From a virus: a stretch of DNA of 46,158 nt. Position 1 is the stretch's first letter, and each line of letters starts with the position of its first letter. A model generated the notes under the pieces. It ran no database searches, was not told the DNA's origin, and saw only the letters and a list, made by a program, of their open reading frames with translations. The translations under genes and the position numbers were made by a program. Shown here one piece after another: positions 7,088 to 14,466 of this stretch. Where the stretch lies: IMG/VR virus record IMGVR_UViG_3300032675_000040, positions 1 through 46,158 of that record. One strand, 5' to 3'.

Positions 7088-9390
7088 TCGACTTCAACGA
7101 TGACGGAGATTTGGCCGCGACTCCACGCACAGGTAATGGCGATCATCAGCGAGAAGAAATCCGGGCGGCCTTGCTGGCGCGGCTTGAATCGGTATTGCTC
7201 AGCATTTTTCCGGCTGGCAAAGTTCGGCGCGGCAAGTTTCATATCGGTGACGTATTAGGCAGTCCGGGTGACAGCCTGGAGATCGTCCTCGATAGCGAAA
7301 AAGCTGGGTTATGGACCGATCGCGCAACAGGCGATGGTGGCGACATCTTCGATTTGATCGCGCGGTATCTGGCGGTGGATGTGCACACCGATTTCGCGCG
7401 GGTGTTGCAGTACGCCAGTGATCTCACCGGGCGTGCCAGTCCCGCCCCGCTGCGCAAGGCCAAACGCGAAGTGCCCGTCGATGATCTTGGTCAGGCCACT
7501 GCCAAGTGGGACTATCTGGACGCCGCCGGCACGCTGATCGCGGTGGTTTATCGCTATGACCCACCCGGTCGGCGCAAGGAATTCAGACCGTGGGATGCCA
7601 ATCGCCGCAAGATGGCTCCACCCAATCCGCGCCCGCTGTACAACCAGCCGGGCATGGTGCGCACCGACGCAGCCGAAGCAATTGTTCTGGTCGAGGGCGA
7701 GAAGTGTGCGCAGGCGCTGATCGGTTTAGGCGTCTGTGCCACCACGGCCATGCACGGCGCCAATGCGCCGGTCGATAAAACCGACTGGTCACCCCTGATC
7801 GGCAAGGCCGTTCTGATCTGGCCGGATCGTGACAAACCAGGCTGGGAATACGCCGACCGCGCATCTCAGGCCATTTTGATGGTCGGTGCGGCGTCGTGCG
7901 CCATCCTCTATCCGCCAGCCGACAAACCCGAGGGCTGGGATGCGTTTGACGCCATTGCAGAAGGTTTTGACGTCCGGGGCTTCCTCGCCACGGGGGACCG
8001 CGTGCCGGTGTCCGTGCAAACGGATGCGCCGATCGATGACGCACTGGTCGAGGGCATCGACTGGACCACCGAGGATGGGCTGGCCACTGCATTCACTCGC
8101 CGTTATGGCGAGGACTGGCGCTACTGTGCGCAATGGGGCAAATGGCTGGTGTGGACCGGCATACGCTGGAATCCCGACCAGATGCTCTACATCCAGCACC
8201 TGTCGCGCAACATCTGCCGCGCTGCTTCTTTCAAGGCCGATACACCACGACTGCGGGCGCGCCTGGCCAGTTCCTCCACCATCAGCGCGGTAGAGCGCAT
8301 CGCGCGCAGCGATCCCAAGCACGCATCTTTAGCTGAGCATTGGGATGCCGACGTCTGGGTTTTGAATACGTCGGGCGGCGTGGTGGATCTGCGTACAGGA
8401 CATATCCGTGCGCATGAACGTGCCGACCGCATGACCAAGGTTGCCACTGCGGTTCCGAAAGGTTGTTGCCCGATCTGGCGCAGCTTCTTGTCAGACGTGA
8501 CTGGCGGAGACGCCGAGCTCATGATTTATCTGCAGCGTATGGTGGGTTACTGCCTGACTGGCGTGACCAGCGAACACGCGCTGTTTTTCCTGTACGGCAC
8601 AGGGGCCAACGGCAAATCGGTATTCGTGAACGTGATCGCCACCATTCTCGGCGACTACGCGGCCAATGCGCCCATGGACACGTTCATGGAAACGCGCTCC
8701 GATCGCCATCCCACCGACCTGGCAGGTCTGCGTGGTGCGCGCTTTGTTGCGTCGATCGAGACCGAGCAGGGGCGGCGCTGGAACGAATCCAAGATCAAAA
8801 CCATCACGGGTGGTGACAAGGTGTCTGCGCGCTTCATGCGTCAGGACTTTTTCGACTACACGCCGCACTTCAAGCTGGTCATTGCCGGTAACCACAAGCC
8901 ATCGATTCGCAACGTCGACGAGGCCATGAAGCGGCGACTGCACCTGATTCCGTTCACGGTGACGATTCCGCCCGATCGCCGCGACGGCAAGCTCACCGAG
9001 AAACTGCTGCAAGAGCGCGACGGCATCTTGGCGTGGGCGCTGGAAGGTTGTCTGCTGTGGCAACAGTCCGGTCTCAAGCAGCCGCAAAGCGTGATGGATG
9101 CGACCGAAGAGTATTTCGAGGCCGAGGACGCCATGGGACGCTGGATCGAGGATCGCTGCGTATTACATGGCAACGCCAAGGCGCTGACCTTTGAGTTGTT
9201 CAACGACTGGAAGCAGTGGGCAGACTCCAACGGTGAATTCGTGGGCGCTATGCGTCGATTCTCGGATGCACTACTGACCCGGCGCTTCGAGAAATGGCGC
9301 AACAGCGGTGGCATGCGCGGCTTCGTTGGCATTGGCCTGAAAGAGCCTACCAGCATGGCGCGGCCGTCCTATCCCTACATCGACAACTGA
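7084..9390 (+). CDS. Phage primase-helicase (TOPRIM plus D5/P4-type helicase)
   Basis: 768 residues. An N-terminal region (about 40-115) resembles the catalytic-core entry of phage primases but lacks the zinc-binding Cys/His of DnaG. A TOPRIM-like domain follows, with VEGEK at 203-207 and WPDRD at 246-250. The C-terminal half is a D5-N/P4-type SF3 helicase: Walker A YGTGANGKS at 504-512, then the conserved segment around ETEQGRRWNESKIKTITGGD and the arginine-bearing AMKRRLHLIPF. This single protein can unwind and prime, so the phage probably replicates its own origin. The start at 7084 overlaps the small HTH gene; nothing suggests truncation. Confidence 0.9.
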   Translation: MIDFNDDGDLAATPRTGNGDHQREEIRAALLARLESVLLSIFPAGKVRRGKFHIGDVLGSPGDSLEIVLDSEKAGLWTDRATGDGGDIFDLIARYLAVDVHTDFARVLQYASDLTGRASPAPLRKAKREVPVDDLGQATAKWDYLDAAGTLIAVVYRYDPPGRRKEFRPWDANRRKMAPPNPRPLYNQPGMVRTDAAEAIVLVEGEKCAQALIGLGVCATTAMHGANAPVDKTDWSPLIGKAVLIWPDRDKPGWEYADRASQAILMVGAASCAILYPPADKPEGWDAFDAIAEGFDVRGFLATGDRVPVSVQTDAPIDDALVEGIDWTTEDGLATAFTRRYGEDWRYCAQWGKWLVWTGIRWNPDQMLYIQHLSRNICRAASFKADTPRLRARLASSSTISAVERIARSDPKHASLAEHWDADVWVLNTSGGVVDLRTGHIRAHERADRMTKVATAVPKGCCPIWRSFLSDVTGGDAELMIYLQRMVGYCLTGVTSEHALFFLYGTGANGKSVFVNVIATILGDYAANAPMDTFMETRSDRHPTDLAGLRGARFVASIETEQGRRWNESKIKTITGGDKVSARFMRQDFFDYTPHFKLVIAGNHKPSIRNVDEAMKRRLHLIPFTVTIPPDRRDGKLTEKLLQERDGILAWALEGCLLWQQSGLKQPQSVMDATEEYFEAEDAMGRWIEDRCVLHGNAKALTFELFNDWKQWADSNGEFVGAMRRFSDALLTRRFEKWRNSGGMRGFVGIGLKEPTSMARPSYPYIDN

Positions 9391-9401
9391 GGCTGATCAT
9401 C

Positions 9402-10028
9402 ATGAAAAATGCAAATTCCAGCCACGGTCTGACGCAGCTGACAACTCACAACATTAACTTGCTACACGTGCGCGCGGGCGCACCTAAAGAGGAGTTACGT
9501 TGTGCTGAGTCCGCTGCGTCAGACCGAGTCGGCAACGTGATCGAACTCGGCGCTCCTGCCGGTCACACGCTGACCATCTTGGGCATTGATCTGGGTACCA
9601 CCACAGGTTGGGCACTGCGTCCTGGCGACGGCCCGATTGCACATGGTTTCGCGAGTTTTCGGACGCAACGCTTCGAGGGCGGCGGTATGCGTTACCTCAA
9701 ATTCAAACGCTGGCTCACCGAACTCAAGGCCATCGCGACCGACATCCACGTCGTGTATTTCGAGGAGGTACGCCGTCACGCCGGCGTGGATGCTGCCCAT
9801 GTCTATGGCGGCCTGATGGCTACCCTCACCGCATGGTGCGAGCACCACAACATCCCGTACCTGGGTGTCCCCGTTGGCACGATCAAGAAGCACGCGACCG
9901 GAAAAGGCAACGCCAGCAAGGACGAGGTCATCGCTGCCATGCGCGCAAAGGGATATGCGGTCACTGACGACAACGAAGCCGACGCCCTGGCATTGCTGCA
10001 CTGGGCCATTGATACACAGGAGGCCTGA
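9402..10028 (+). CDS. RuvC-like Holliday junction resolvase
   Basis: 208 residues. After a 55-residue N-terminal extension of low order comes an RNase H fold: D63 in GIDLGTTTGWAL, E121/E122 in VVYFEE, and the C-terminal acidic pair E192 and D194 in DDNEADALALL. These match the catalytic acidic residues of phage RuvC-type resolvases. The enzyme would cut branched DNA before packaging and complete the recombination set upstream. The ATG at 9402 has no good ribosome binding site; AGAGGAG at 9488-9494 suggests that a shorter form may start at a TTG/GTG codon just beyond, removing the odd N-terminal extension. Coding status is firm, the start is not. Confidence 0.85.
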   Translation: MKNANSSHGLTQLTTHNINLLHVRAGAPKEELRCAESAASDRVGNVIELGAPAGHTLTILGIDLGTTTGWALRPGDGPIAHGFASFRTQRFEGGGMRYLKFKRWLTELKAIATDIHVVYFEEVRRHAGVDAAHVYGGLMATLTAWCEHHNIPYLGVPVGTIKKHATGKGNASKDEVIAAMRAKGYAVTDDNEADALALLHWAIDTQEA

Positions 10029-10029
10029 C

Positions 10030-10233
10030 ATGAAAATTCCATCGCCCCGTTATCCATCGCCGTTGGGCAGCATGCAGTCCGAGCCTGTCGACATCGATGC
10101 CGTCAAGCAGCGCGGCTGGCAGGAGCAGCACATTCTGGTGGTATCTGAGACCGATGCGCGTCTGGACTATGTCGAGCGCCAGTTGATCCGTCGGATCGGG
10201 GAACGCCTGTACGGAGGACGACGCCATGGTTAA
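10030..10233 (+). CDS. Small hypothetical phage protein
   Basis: A 67-residue basic protein preceded by AGGAGG at 10019-10024 and overlapping the next gene by 8 nt. The C-terminal half is a predicted helix, rich in Arg (YVERQLIRRIGERLYGGRR). No family is recognised. Location between the resolvase and an HTH protein, the good ribosome binding site and the overlap support that it is real. Confidence 0.6.
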   Translation: MKIPSPRYPSPLGSMQSEPVDIDAVKQRGWQEQHILVVSETDARLDYVERQLIRRIGERLYGGRRHG

Positions 10234-10651
10234 ACACGGCACTCTCTGGTGCAGCGAAGACGTGGCCGCACGGTTTTATGATGCTGTCGTGACTGGTCGG
10301 CGCCTGCCACCTGTGCGCGTACAGGGCTATTTCAACCTGTGGCCACCAATGGTTCGCCAATCCTGGGAACGGTACCCGGATGAAGGGAGAAAGTTCCACT
10401 TTCCACCCGACCCGGCAGATGTGGACCGAATGCTGGAGACCATGGCATGGATGCAATGGCTTGAGGTAGAGAGTCGGCATCTGGTCTGGATGCGCGCGGA
10501 CAACTACGACTGGAACGAGATTGGCAGGCGTTTCGGCTGTTGTCGATCGACAGCGTGGCGACGTTGGAAGGTGGCGATTGGCGTCGTCGTCGATCAACTC
10601 AACGGACCGCATGTCGTTGCATCTGAACAGTTGGGTCACGCAGGGCAATGA
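10226..10651 (+). CDS. Phage HTH protein (DUF6362-like), end of the early operon
   Basis: 141 residues. Residues 94-114 form a clear helix-turn-helix of sigma-factor-like type (WNEIGRRFGCCRSTAWRRW), and the upstream part (40-90) is rich in Trp and Met. This family, which I recall as DUF6362, sits at the end of early regions, close to late genes. A role as activator of late transcription is plausible since a terminator and the late block follow, but nothing in the sequence proves it. It overlaps the preceding gene by 8 nt. Confidence 0.7.
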   Translation: MVKHGTLWCSEDVAARFYDAVVTGRRLPPVRVQGYFNLWPPMVRQSWERYPDEGRKFHFPPDPADVDRMLETMAWMQWLEVESRHLVWMRADNYDWNEIGRRFGCCRSTAWRRWKVAIGVVVDQLNGPHVVASEQLGHAGQ

Positions 10652-10807
10652 TTGCGTTCAATGTCCAAGATTTTGGGTTGTTGTCCATTTTTGAGTGGCT
10701 ATGGCGTGCAACACATTGGGGAGTTTTGCCGTACTATTCAGCTATCTTCTGGACAGACGTGTGAGCAGTGCCAAGTGGCACAAATACATGAACGTCCAAC
10801 CCCTCGA

Positions 10808-10843
10808 ACCCGCCCCTGAGCAAGACTCACGGCGGGTTTTTTT
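10808..10843 (+). terminator. Rho-independent terminator before the ParB-methyltransferase gene
   Basis: ACCCGCC (10808-10814) pairs with GGCGGGT (10831-10837), with a 16-nt loop, and is followed by a run of Ts to 10843. It ends the early operon or a short leader transcript made in the 200-nt gene-free gap after 10,651. The next ATG (10852) lies only 9 nt after the T run, leaving no room for a separate promoter, so the downstream genes depend on readthrough, antitermination or transcript processing. Confidence 0.75.
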
Positions 10844-10857
10844 ATGTCCGGATGCCA

Positions 10858-12111
10858 ATGAGCACACTGCAGATTCATTACCGACCGATTGATTCGCTGA
10901 TTCCCTACGCCCGCAATGCCAAGCAGCATTCGGATGCGCAAGTGGCGCAGATCGCTGCCAGCATCCGTGAGTTCGGCTGGGGCGCACCGATTCTGGTGGA
11001 TGGTCAGAACAATGTGATTGCGGGCCATGGCCGGTTGCTGGCCGCCCGCAAGCTCGGCATGACAGATATTCCCGTCGTGCCGCTGGAACATCTGACCGAC
11101 ACCCAGCGCCGGGCACTGATCCTGGCCGACAACAAGATCGGTGAAAACGCATCATGGGAAGATGAACTGCTCGGCATTGAATTGGCTGAATTGAAAGAAG
11201 CTGGCTTCGACCTTGGGTTGACGGGATTTTCGCCGGAAGAGTGGGAAGCATTGATTGCAGGAGACAATGCCACTGACGGTCTTACCGATGATGATGCCGT
11301 TCCCGAGGTAACCGAAACGCCTATTTCCAGAACCGGCGATGTATGGCTGCTGGGCGAGCATAAGCTGCTGTGTGGCGATGCCACCAAGTCCGAGGACTAC
11401 CAGACGCTGCTCGGTGACGAACTGGTCGACATGACGTTCACCGATCCACCGTACAACGTGAATTACGCCAACACCGCCAAAGACAAGATGCGCGGCAAAA
11501 ACCGTCCCATCCTGAACGACAACCTGGGTGACGGATTCGGGGCGTTTCTCGTTGCCGCCTGCCAGAACATTCTGACCGTCACAAAGGGTGCGGTCTACAT
11601 TGCCATGAGTTCCTCGGAACTCGACACCCTGCAGTCGGCCTTCCGCACTGCTGGCGGCAAATGGTCAACGTTCATCATCTGGGCCAAGAACACTTTTACG
11701 CTTGGACGTGCCGATTACCAGCGCCAATATGAGCCGATTCTGTATGGCTGGCGCGATGGCACCGATCACTTCTGGTGCGGTGCCCGTGACCAAGGCGACG
11801 TCTGGAACATCAAGAAACCACAGAAAAATGACCTGCACCCAACGATGAAGCCGGTCGAGCTGGTGGAACGTGCCGTGCGCAACAGCAGCAAGACACAGGA
11901 CATCGTGCTCGACCCCTTCGGCGGCTCAGGAACAACGCTGATCGCCTGCGAAAAAACAGGACGTCGGGCACGACTGATCGAGCTCGATCCGCAGTATGTC
12001 GATGTGATCGTTCGTCGCTGGCAGGACTACACCGGACAAGCAGCAAAACGCGCCAGTGATGGCGCGACATTCGGACTTCCGTCCGAGATGGATCAACCGG
12101 CGATCGTGTAA
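10858..12111 (+). CDS. ParB-like domain fused to a beta-class DNA methyltransferase
   Basis: 417 residues. Residues 8-75 are a ParB/Srx-like N-terminal domain (IREFGWGAPILVDG and IAGHGRLLAARKLG). The C-terminal half is an amino-methyltransferase: DPPY at 196-199 and, much later, DPFGGSGTT at 352-360. Motif IV before motif I marks the beta group, which makes N6-methyladenine or N4-methylcytosine. No restriction gene is beside it, so it is an orphan enzyme that may protect phage DNA or mark it before packaging. Starts at 10852 or 10858 are both possible; neither has a strong ribosome binding site. Its 3' end overlaps the convergent DUF3489 gene by 19 nt. Confidence 0.87.
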   Translation: MSTLQIHYRPIDSLIPYARNAKQHSDAQVAQIAASIREFGWGAPILVDGQNNVIAGHGRLLAARKLGMTDIPVVPLEHLTDTQRRALILADNKIGENASWEDELLGIELAELKEAGFDLGLTGFSPEEWEALIAGDNATDGLTDDDAVPEVTETPISRTGDVWLLGEHKLLCGDATKSEDYQTLLGDELVDMTFTDPPYNVNYANTAKDKMRGKNRPILNDNLGDGFGAFLVAACQNILTVTKGAVYIAMSSSELDTLQSAFRTAGGKWSTFIIWAKNTFTLGRADYQRQYEPILYGWRDGTDHFWCGARDQGDVWNIKKPQKNDLHPTMKPVELVERAVRNSSKTQDIVLDPFGGSGTTLIACEKTGRRARLIELDPQYVDVIVRRWQDYTGQAAKRASDGATFGLPSEMDQPAIV

Positions 12112-12566
12112 ATCCGCTCGCTGCCTGGTTCCTTGCTTGAGGTGATTTCCAGTCCGAGTTTCTTCTTGAACGCGCCGGCAAAGGTGCCGCGCACCGTATG
12201 TGCCTGCCACCCAGTCGCTTCGCAAATTTGTGCGATGGTCGCGCCCTCGGGACGCTTGAGCATGGCGATCACCTGGGCTTGCTTGCTGTTCTCGCGCGTG
12301 CGTGGCGTGGCCGATTCGATGACCGCATCAAGTGCCTCGACGCTGACCGGCGCCTTGCGTGGAATACCGAGCGCGTCGTAACCCTCGGCAGCGATAAACC
12401 AGTCCGTCTGGTCTGTGGTGATGAGGGCGCGATTGACGAGTCCTGCAAGGACCTTGTTGCGCGCGCCACCTTTGATGTTTTCCGGGAACCAGACGATCTT
12501 GCCTTCGGTGTGCTGATGGGCGTAAGCGAGGATGGCGTGTTGGGCGGGTGTGAGTTGAGTTGTCAT
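12093..12566 (-). CDS. DUF3489 family protein
   Basis: 157 residues on the - strand. The C-terminal domain with TRENSKQAQVIAMLKRPEGA and ICEATGWQAHTVRGTFAGAF is the hallmark of DUF3489, a winged-helix-like fold of unknown role that is frequent in proteobacterial mobile elements. The N-terminal half (TTQLTPAQHAILAYAHQHTE) is also typical. Start: the ATG at 12566 with AGGAGAT upstream, rather than the longer open frame. It is transcribed against the phage late genes, together with the 65-residue gene upstream, and is thus a candidate for a separately regulated (lysogenic) gene. Confidence 0.85.
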   Translation of the reverse strand: MTTQLTPAQHAILAYAHQHTEGKIVWFPENIKGGARNKVLAGLVNRALITTDQTDWFIAAEGYDALGIPRKAPVSVEALDAVIESATPRTRENSKQAQVIAMLKRPEGATIAQICEATGWQAHTVRGTFAGAFKKKLGLEITSSKEPGSERIYTIAG

Positions 12567-12582
12567 GTGTATCTCCTGAAAT

Positions 12583-12780
12583 TCAGACGTTGTGGATTTG
12601 CTTGGCGCGATCGAAGCCGACCCAGACGCCTTGGTCATCGAGACCGCGCGAGGCGAGTTCTTCGCGGGCCAGTCGGTTGAGGTCGAGTTCGCCGCGTGCT
12701 GCGGCGGCAAGCACTTTTGTCAGCGCGATTTGGATGAAACCGATTTCATCGACGGTGAATTCGTTGCTGGTGTAGGACAT
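12583..12780 (-). CDS. Small protein co-oriented with DUF3489 gene
   Basis: 65 residues, start at the ATG whose complement ends at 12780 with AGGAACC upstream. It is acidic with one helical domain (VDEIGFIQIALTKVLAAAAR) and a C-terminus rich in Asp, Gly, Trp. It looks like a small domain family that accompanies DUF3489 in other elements; I am not certain of a name. The 16-nt gap to the next gene on the same strand implies a two-gene operon whose promoter would lie in 12,781-12,899, between it and the divergent HNH gene. Confidence 0.65.
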   Translation of the reverse strand: MSYTSNEFTVDEIGFIQIALTKVLAAAARGELDLNRLAREELASRGLDDQGVWVGFDRAKQIHNV

Positions 12781-12899
12781 GGTTTTGGTTCCTCTGGGTG
12801 GTTGATGGTGTTCGTATGAACGCTTCATTCCCGCGAGAAGCCAAGCGGAATCTCCCAGTAAATCGCTTCTTTTTTGAATCAGTTGGAAATCCACCGCAA

Positions 12900-13277
12900 A
12901 TGCCCCGAAGCGCGCCAACTCCTTGTCGCTACCCGGGTTGTTCAGCCGTGCTGGCTGTGCCCGGCTACTGCGAGACACACCGGTCCGTCATCCACCGTGA
13001 CTACGGCCGAAAGCGGCGCGGCTTCGATGCTGAAGTCGGCTTCTATCAGTCGCGCGATTGGCGAGCTGTACGTGCCACGCACCTGACCACCCACCCGTTG
13101 TGTGTGGCCTGTGAGGTCGCCGGTCGCATTGTTCCAGCCAGGGTTGTGGATCACGTCCAACCGATCAAGGACGGTGGCGCACGCTTTGATGCTGCCAACC
13201 TGCAGTCACTGTGCGTGTCCTGCCACAACGCCAAGTCCGCGCGTGAAAGCGCACGACGCAGGCCCACACCCCGGTAG
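12900..13277 (+). CDS. HNH endonuclease
   Basis: 125 residues. A first Cys/His group (C9, C14, C24, H27) may bind zinc, and the C-terminal HNH domain shows C68 and C71, the catalytic DH at 84-85, N100, and C105, C108 with H109. HNH proteins just before the terminase genes are essential for DNA cleavage at packaging in HK97-like phages. The ATG at 12900 gives the typical length for the family; an upstream in-frame ATG at 12798 would add 34 residues of no known domain. No strong ribosome binding site is visible. Confidence 0.88.
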   Translation: MPRSAPTPCRYPGCSAVLAVPGYCETHRSVIHRDYGRKRRGFDAEVGFYQSRDWRAVRATHLTTHPLCVACEVAGRIVPARVVDHVQPIKDGGARFDAANLQSLCVSCHNAKSARESARRRPTPR

Positions 13278-13381
13278 GGGGGTGAATTCTTTGGCATCGT
13301 GTTCGAGCGATGCGTGCGCCCAGTCAAATTTTTGTGCGTGCAAATTGAAACAGGGGGGACTCCCCCCAGGATGGAATCGTT

Positions 13382-13843
13382 ATGGCCGGTCGCAAACCGC
13401 TGCCCACCACAGTCAAGCAAATCAAAGGCACGCTGCAGAAATGCCGGACCAACCTGCGCGAGCCAAAGCCGCAAGGAGAGTTGGTCGAGCCGCCTGATTA
13501 CATGAGCGAGGGCGCGAGGTCGGCCTGGCGCTATGCACTGGAATGCGCGCCGCCGCACCTGTTGAAGAAACTCGACATGTCGGTGCTGGAAGTGTGGGCG
13601 TGTGCCGCCGACCTGTATCGTAAAGCGCAAGCCGGCATCAACAAGACCGGATTGCTCATCAAGGCGCCTAACACCGGCGTACCGATGCAGTCCCCGTATC
13701 TGGCGATTGCCAACAAGCAGGCGCAGATCATGACCAAGGCCGCCACCGAAATGGGCTTCACGCCAGCCTCGCGCTCGCGCGTCACTTTGCCGATGGAAGC
13801 CGCTGATGACGACCTCGATCCTTGGGCGGACATCGCGGGATAG
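13382..13843 (+). CDS. terS: Terminase small subunit, P27 family
   Basis: 153 residues. The basic start GRKPLPTTVKQIKGTL and the following pattern through LVEPPDYMSEGARSAW match P27-type small terminases, the DNA-recognition part of the packaging motor. The C-terminal residues 125-153 include SRSRVTLP and an acidic tail common in this family. The gene follows the HNH nuclease by about 100 nt and precedes an inserted glycosyltransferase-like gene and the large terminase. The start has the sequence GGAATCGTT upstream, so its ribosome binding site is only moderate. Confidence 0.9.
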   Translation: MAGRKPLPTTVKQIKGTLQKCRTNLREPKPQGELVEPPDYMSEGARSAWRYALECAPPHLLKKLDMSVLEVWACAADLYRKAQAGINKTGLLIKAPNTGVPMQSPYLAIANKQAQIMTKAATEMGFTPASRSRVTLPMEAADDDLDPWADIAG

Positions 13844-13851
13844 ACGGACTG

Positions 13852-14466
13852 ATGGCAACCGAAGCGCGCATCGATGTTCATTTGCTCACCCTATACGAGC
13901 CTGATGAATGGCGCGAGGCCTGCATCGCCAGCCTCGCGGGCGCACCGATCCAGTTGCACATCTTGCCTGGGATTCCGGGCCGCATTGGCAAGGCTCGTGC
14001 CGCTGGCTATACACAAGGCATCTTGCCCCTGGTGTCCTACGTCGATCCCGACGACCGGTATGAAGCGAGTGCCTTCACGCGGCTAGCCGATGCGCTGGAT
14101 GCCTGCCCGCAAGCGGTGATGGCCTACACCGACGAAACGCTGACCAATGAGGACGGGCGAGACATCGCCATGCGGCGTTTGACCTACAGCCGCCGGCAGC
14201 ACGCCCGCAGCGGCAGCCATGTGCACGGTCTGATCGTGATGCGTCGACTCGCCGTCGAGGCCGTGCTCAAGGAAACCACCGACATCAACAATTTTTCCGA
14301 CTGGCTGCTGACGCTGCTCGTTGCCAAGGTGGGCGATGTGCTGCACCTGCCCATTATCGGACGGCATTGGCGACAGCACCCGCGCCAAGGCCATCGTATA
14401 GGCGACCCAGAAGCGGTCAGGCGCATTCACCAAGCCTCAAATGACTGGAACGATGGCAACCTCTAA
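13852..14466 (+). CDS. Glycosyltransferase-like protein (GT-A, DxD motif)
   Basis: 204 residues. The N-terminal strand IDVHLLTLYEPDEWREACI, then VSYVDPDDRYE with D65, D67 and D68, is the usual arrangement of a GT-A glycosyltransferase of the family 2 kind, where the Asp residues hold the metal and nucleotide sugar. The later segment has NFSDWLLTLLVAKVGDV and a His/Arg-rich end (RHWRQHPRQGHR). It is shorter than a full GT2 enzyme. It sits between small and large terminase genes and overlaps the latter by 14 nt. A role in packaging is not expected, so it may modify a virion protein or DNA; that is an inference. It could be an inactive relative. Confidence 0.62.
   Translation: MATEARIDVHLLTLYEPDEWREACIASLAGAPIQLHILPGIPGRIGKARAAGYTQGILPLVSYVDPDDRYEASAFTRLADALDACPQAVMAYTDETLTNEDGRDIAMRRLTYSRRQHARSGSHVHGLIVMRRLAVEAVLKETTDINNFSDWLLTLLVAKVGDVLHLPIIGRHWRQHPRQGHRIGDPEAVRRIHQASNDWNDGNL

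Noticed and set aside
10695-10892. 65-codon + strand frame across the gap after 10,651
   Set aside because: It runs through the terminator hairpin and into the methyltransferase start, and its protein has no pattern. The gap is better read as regulatory.
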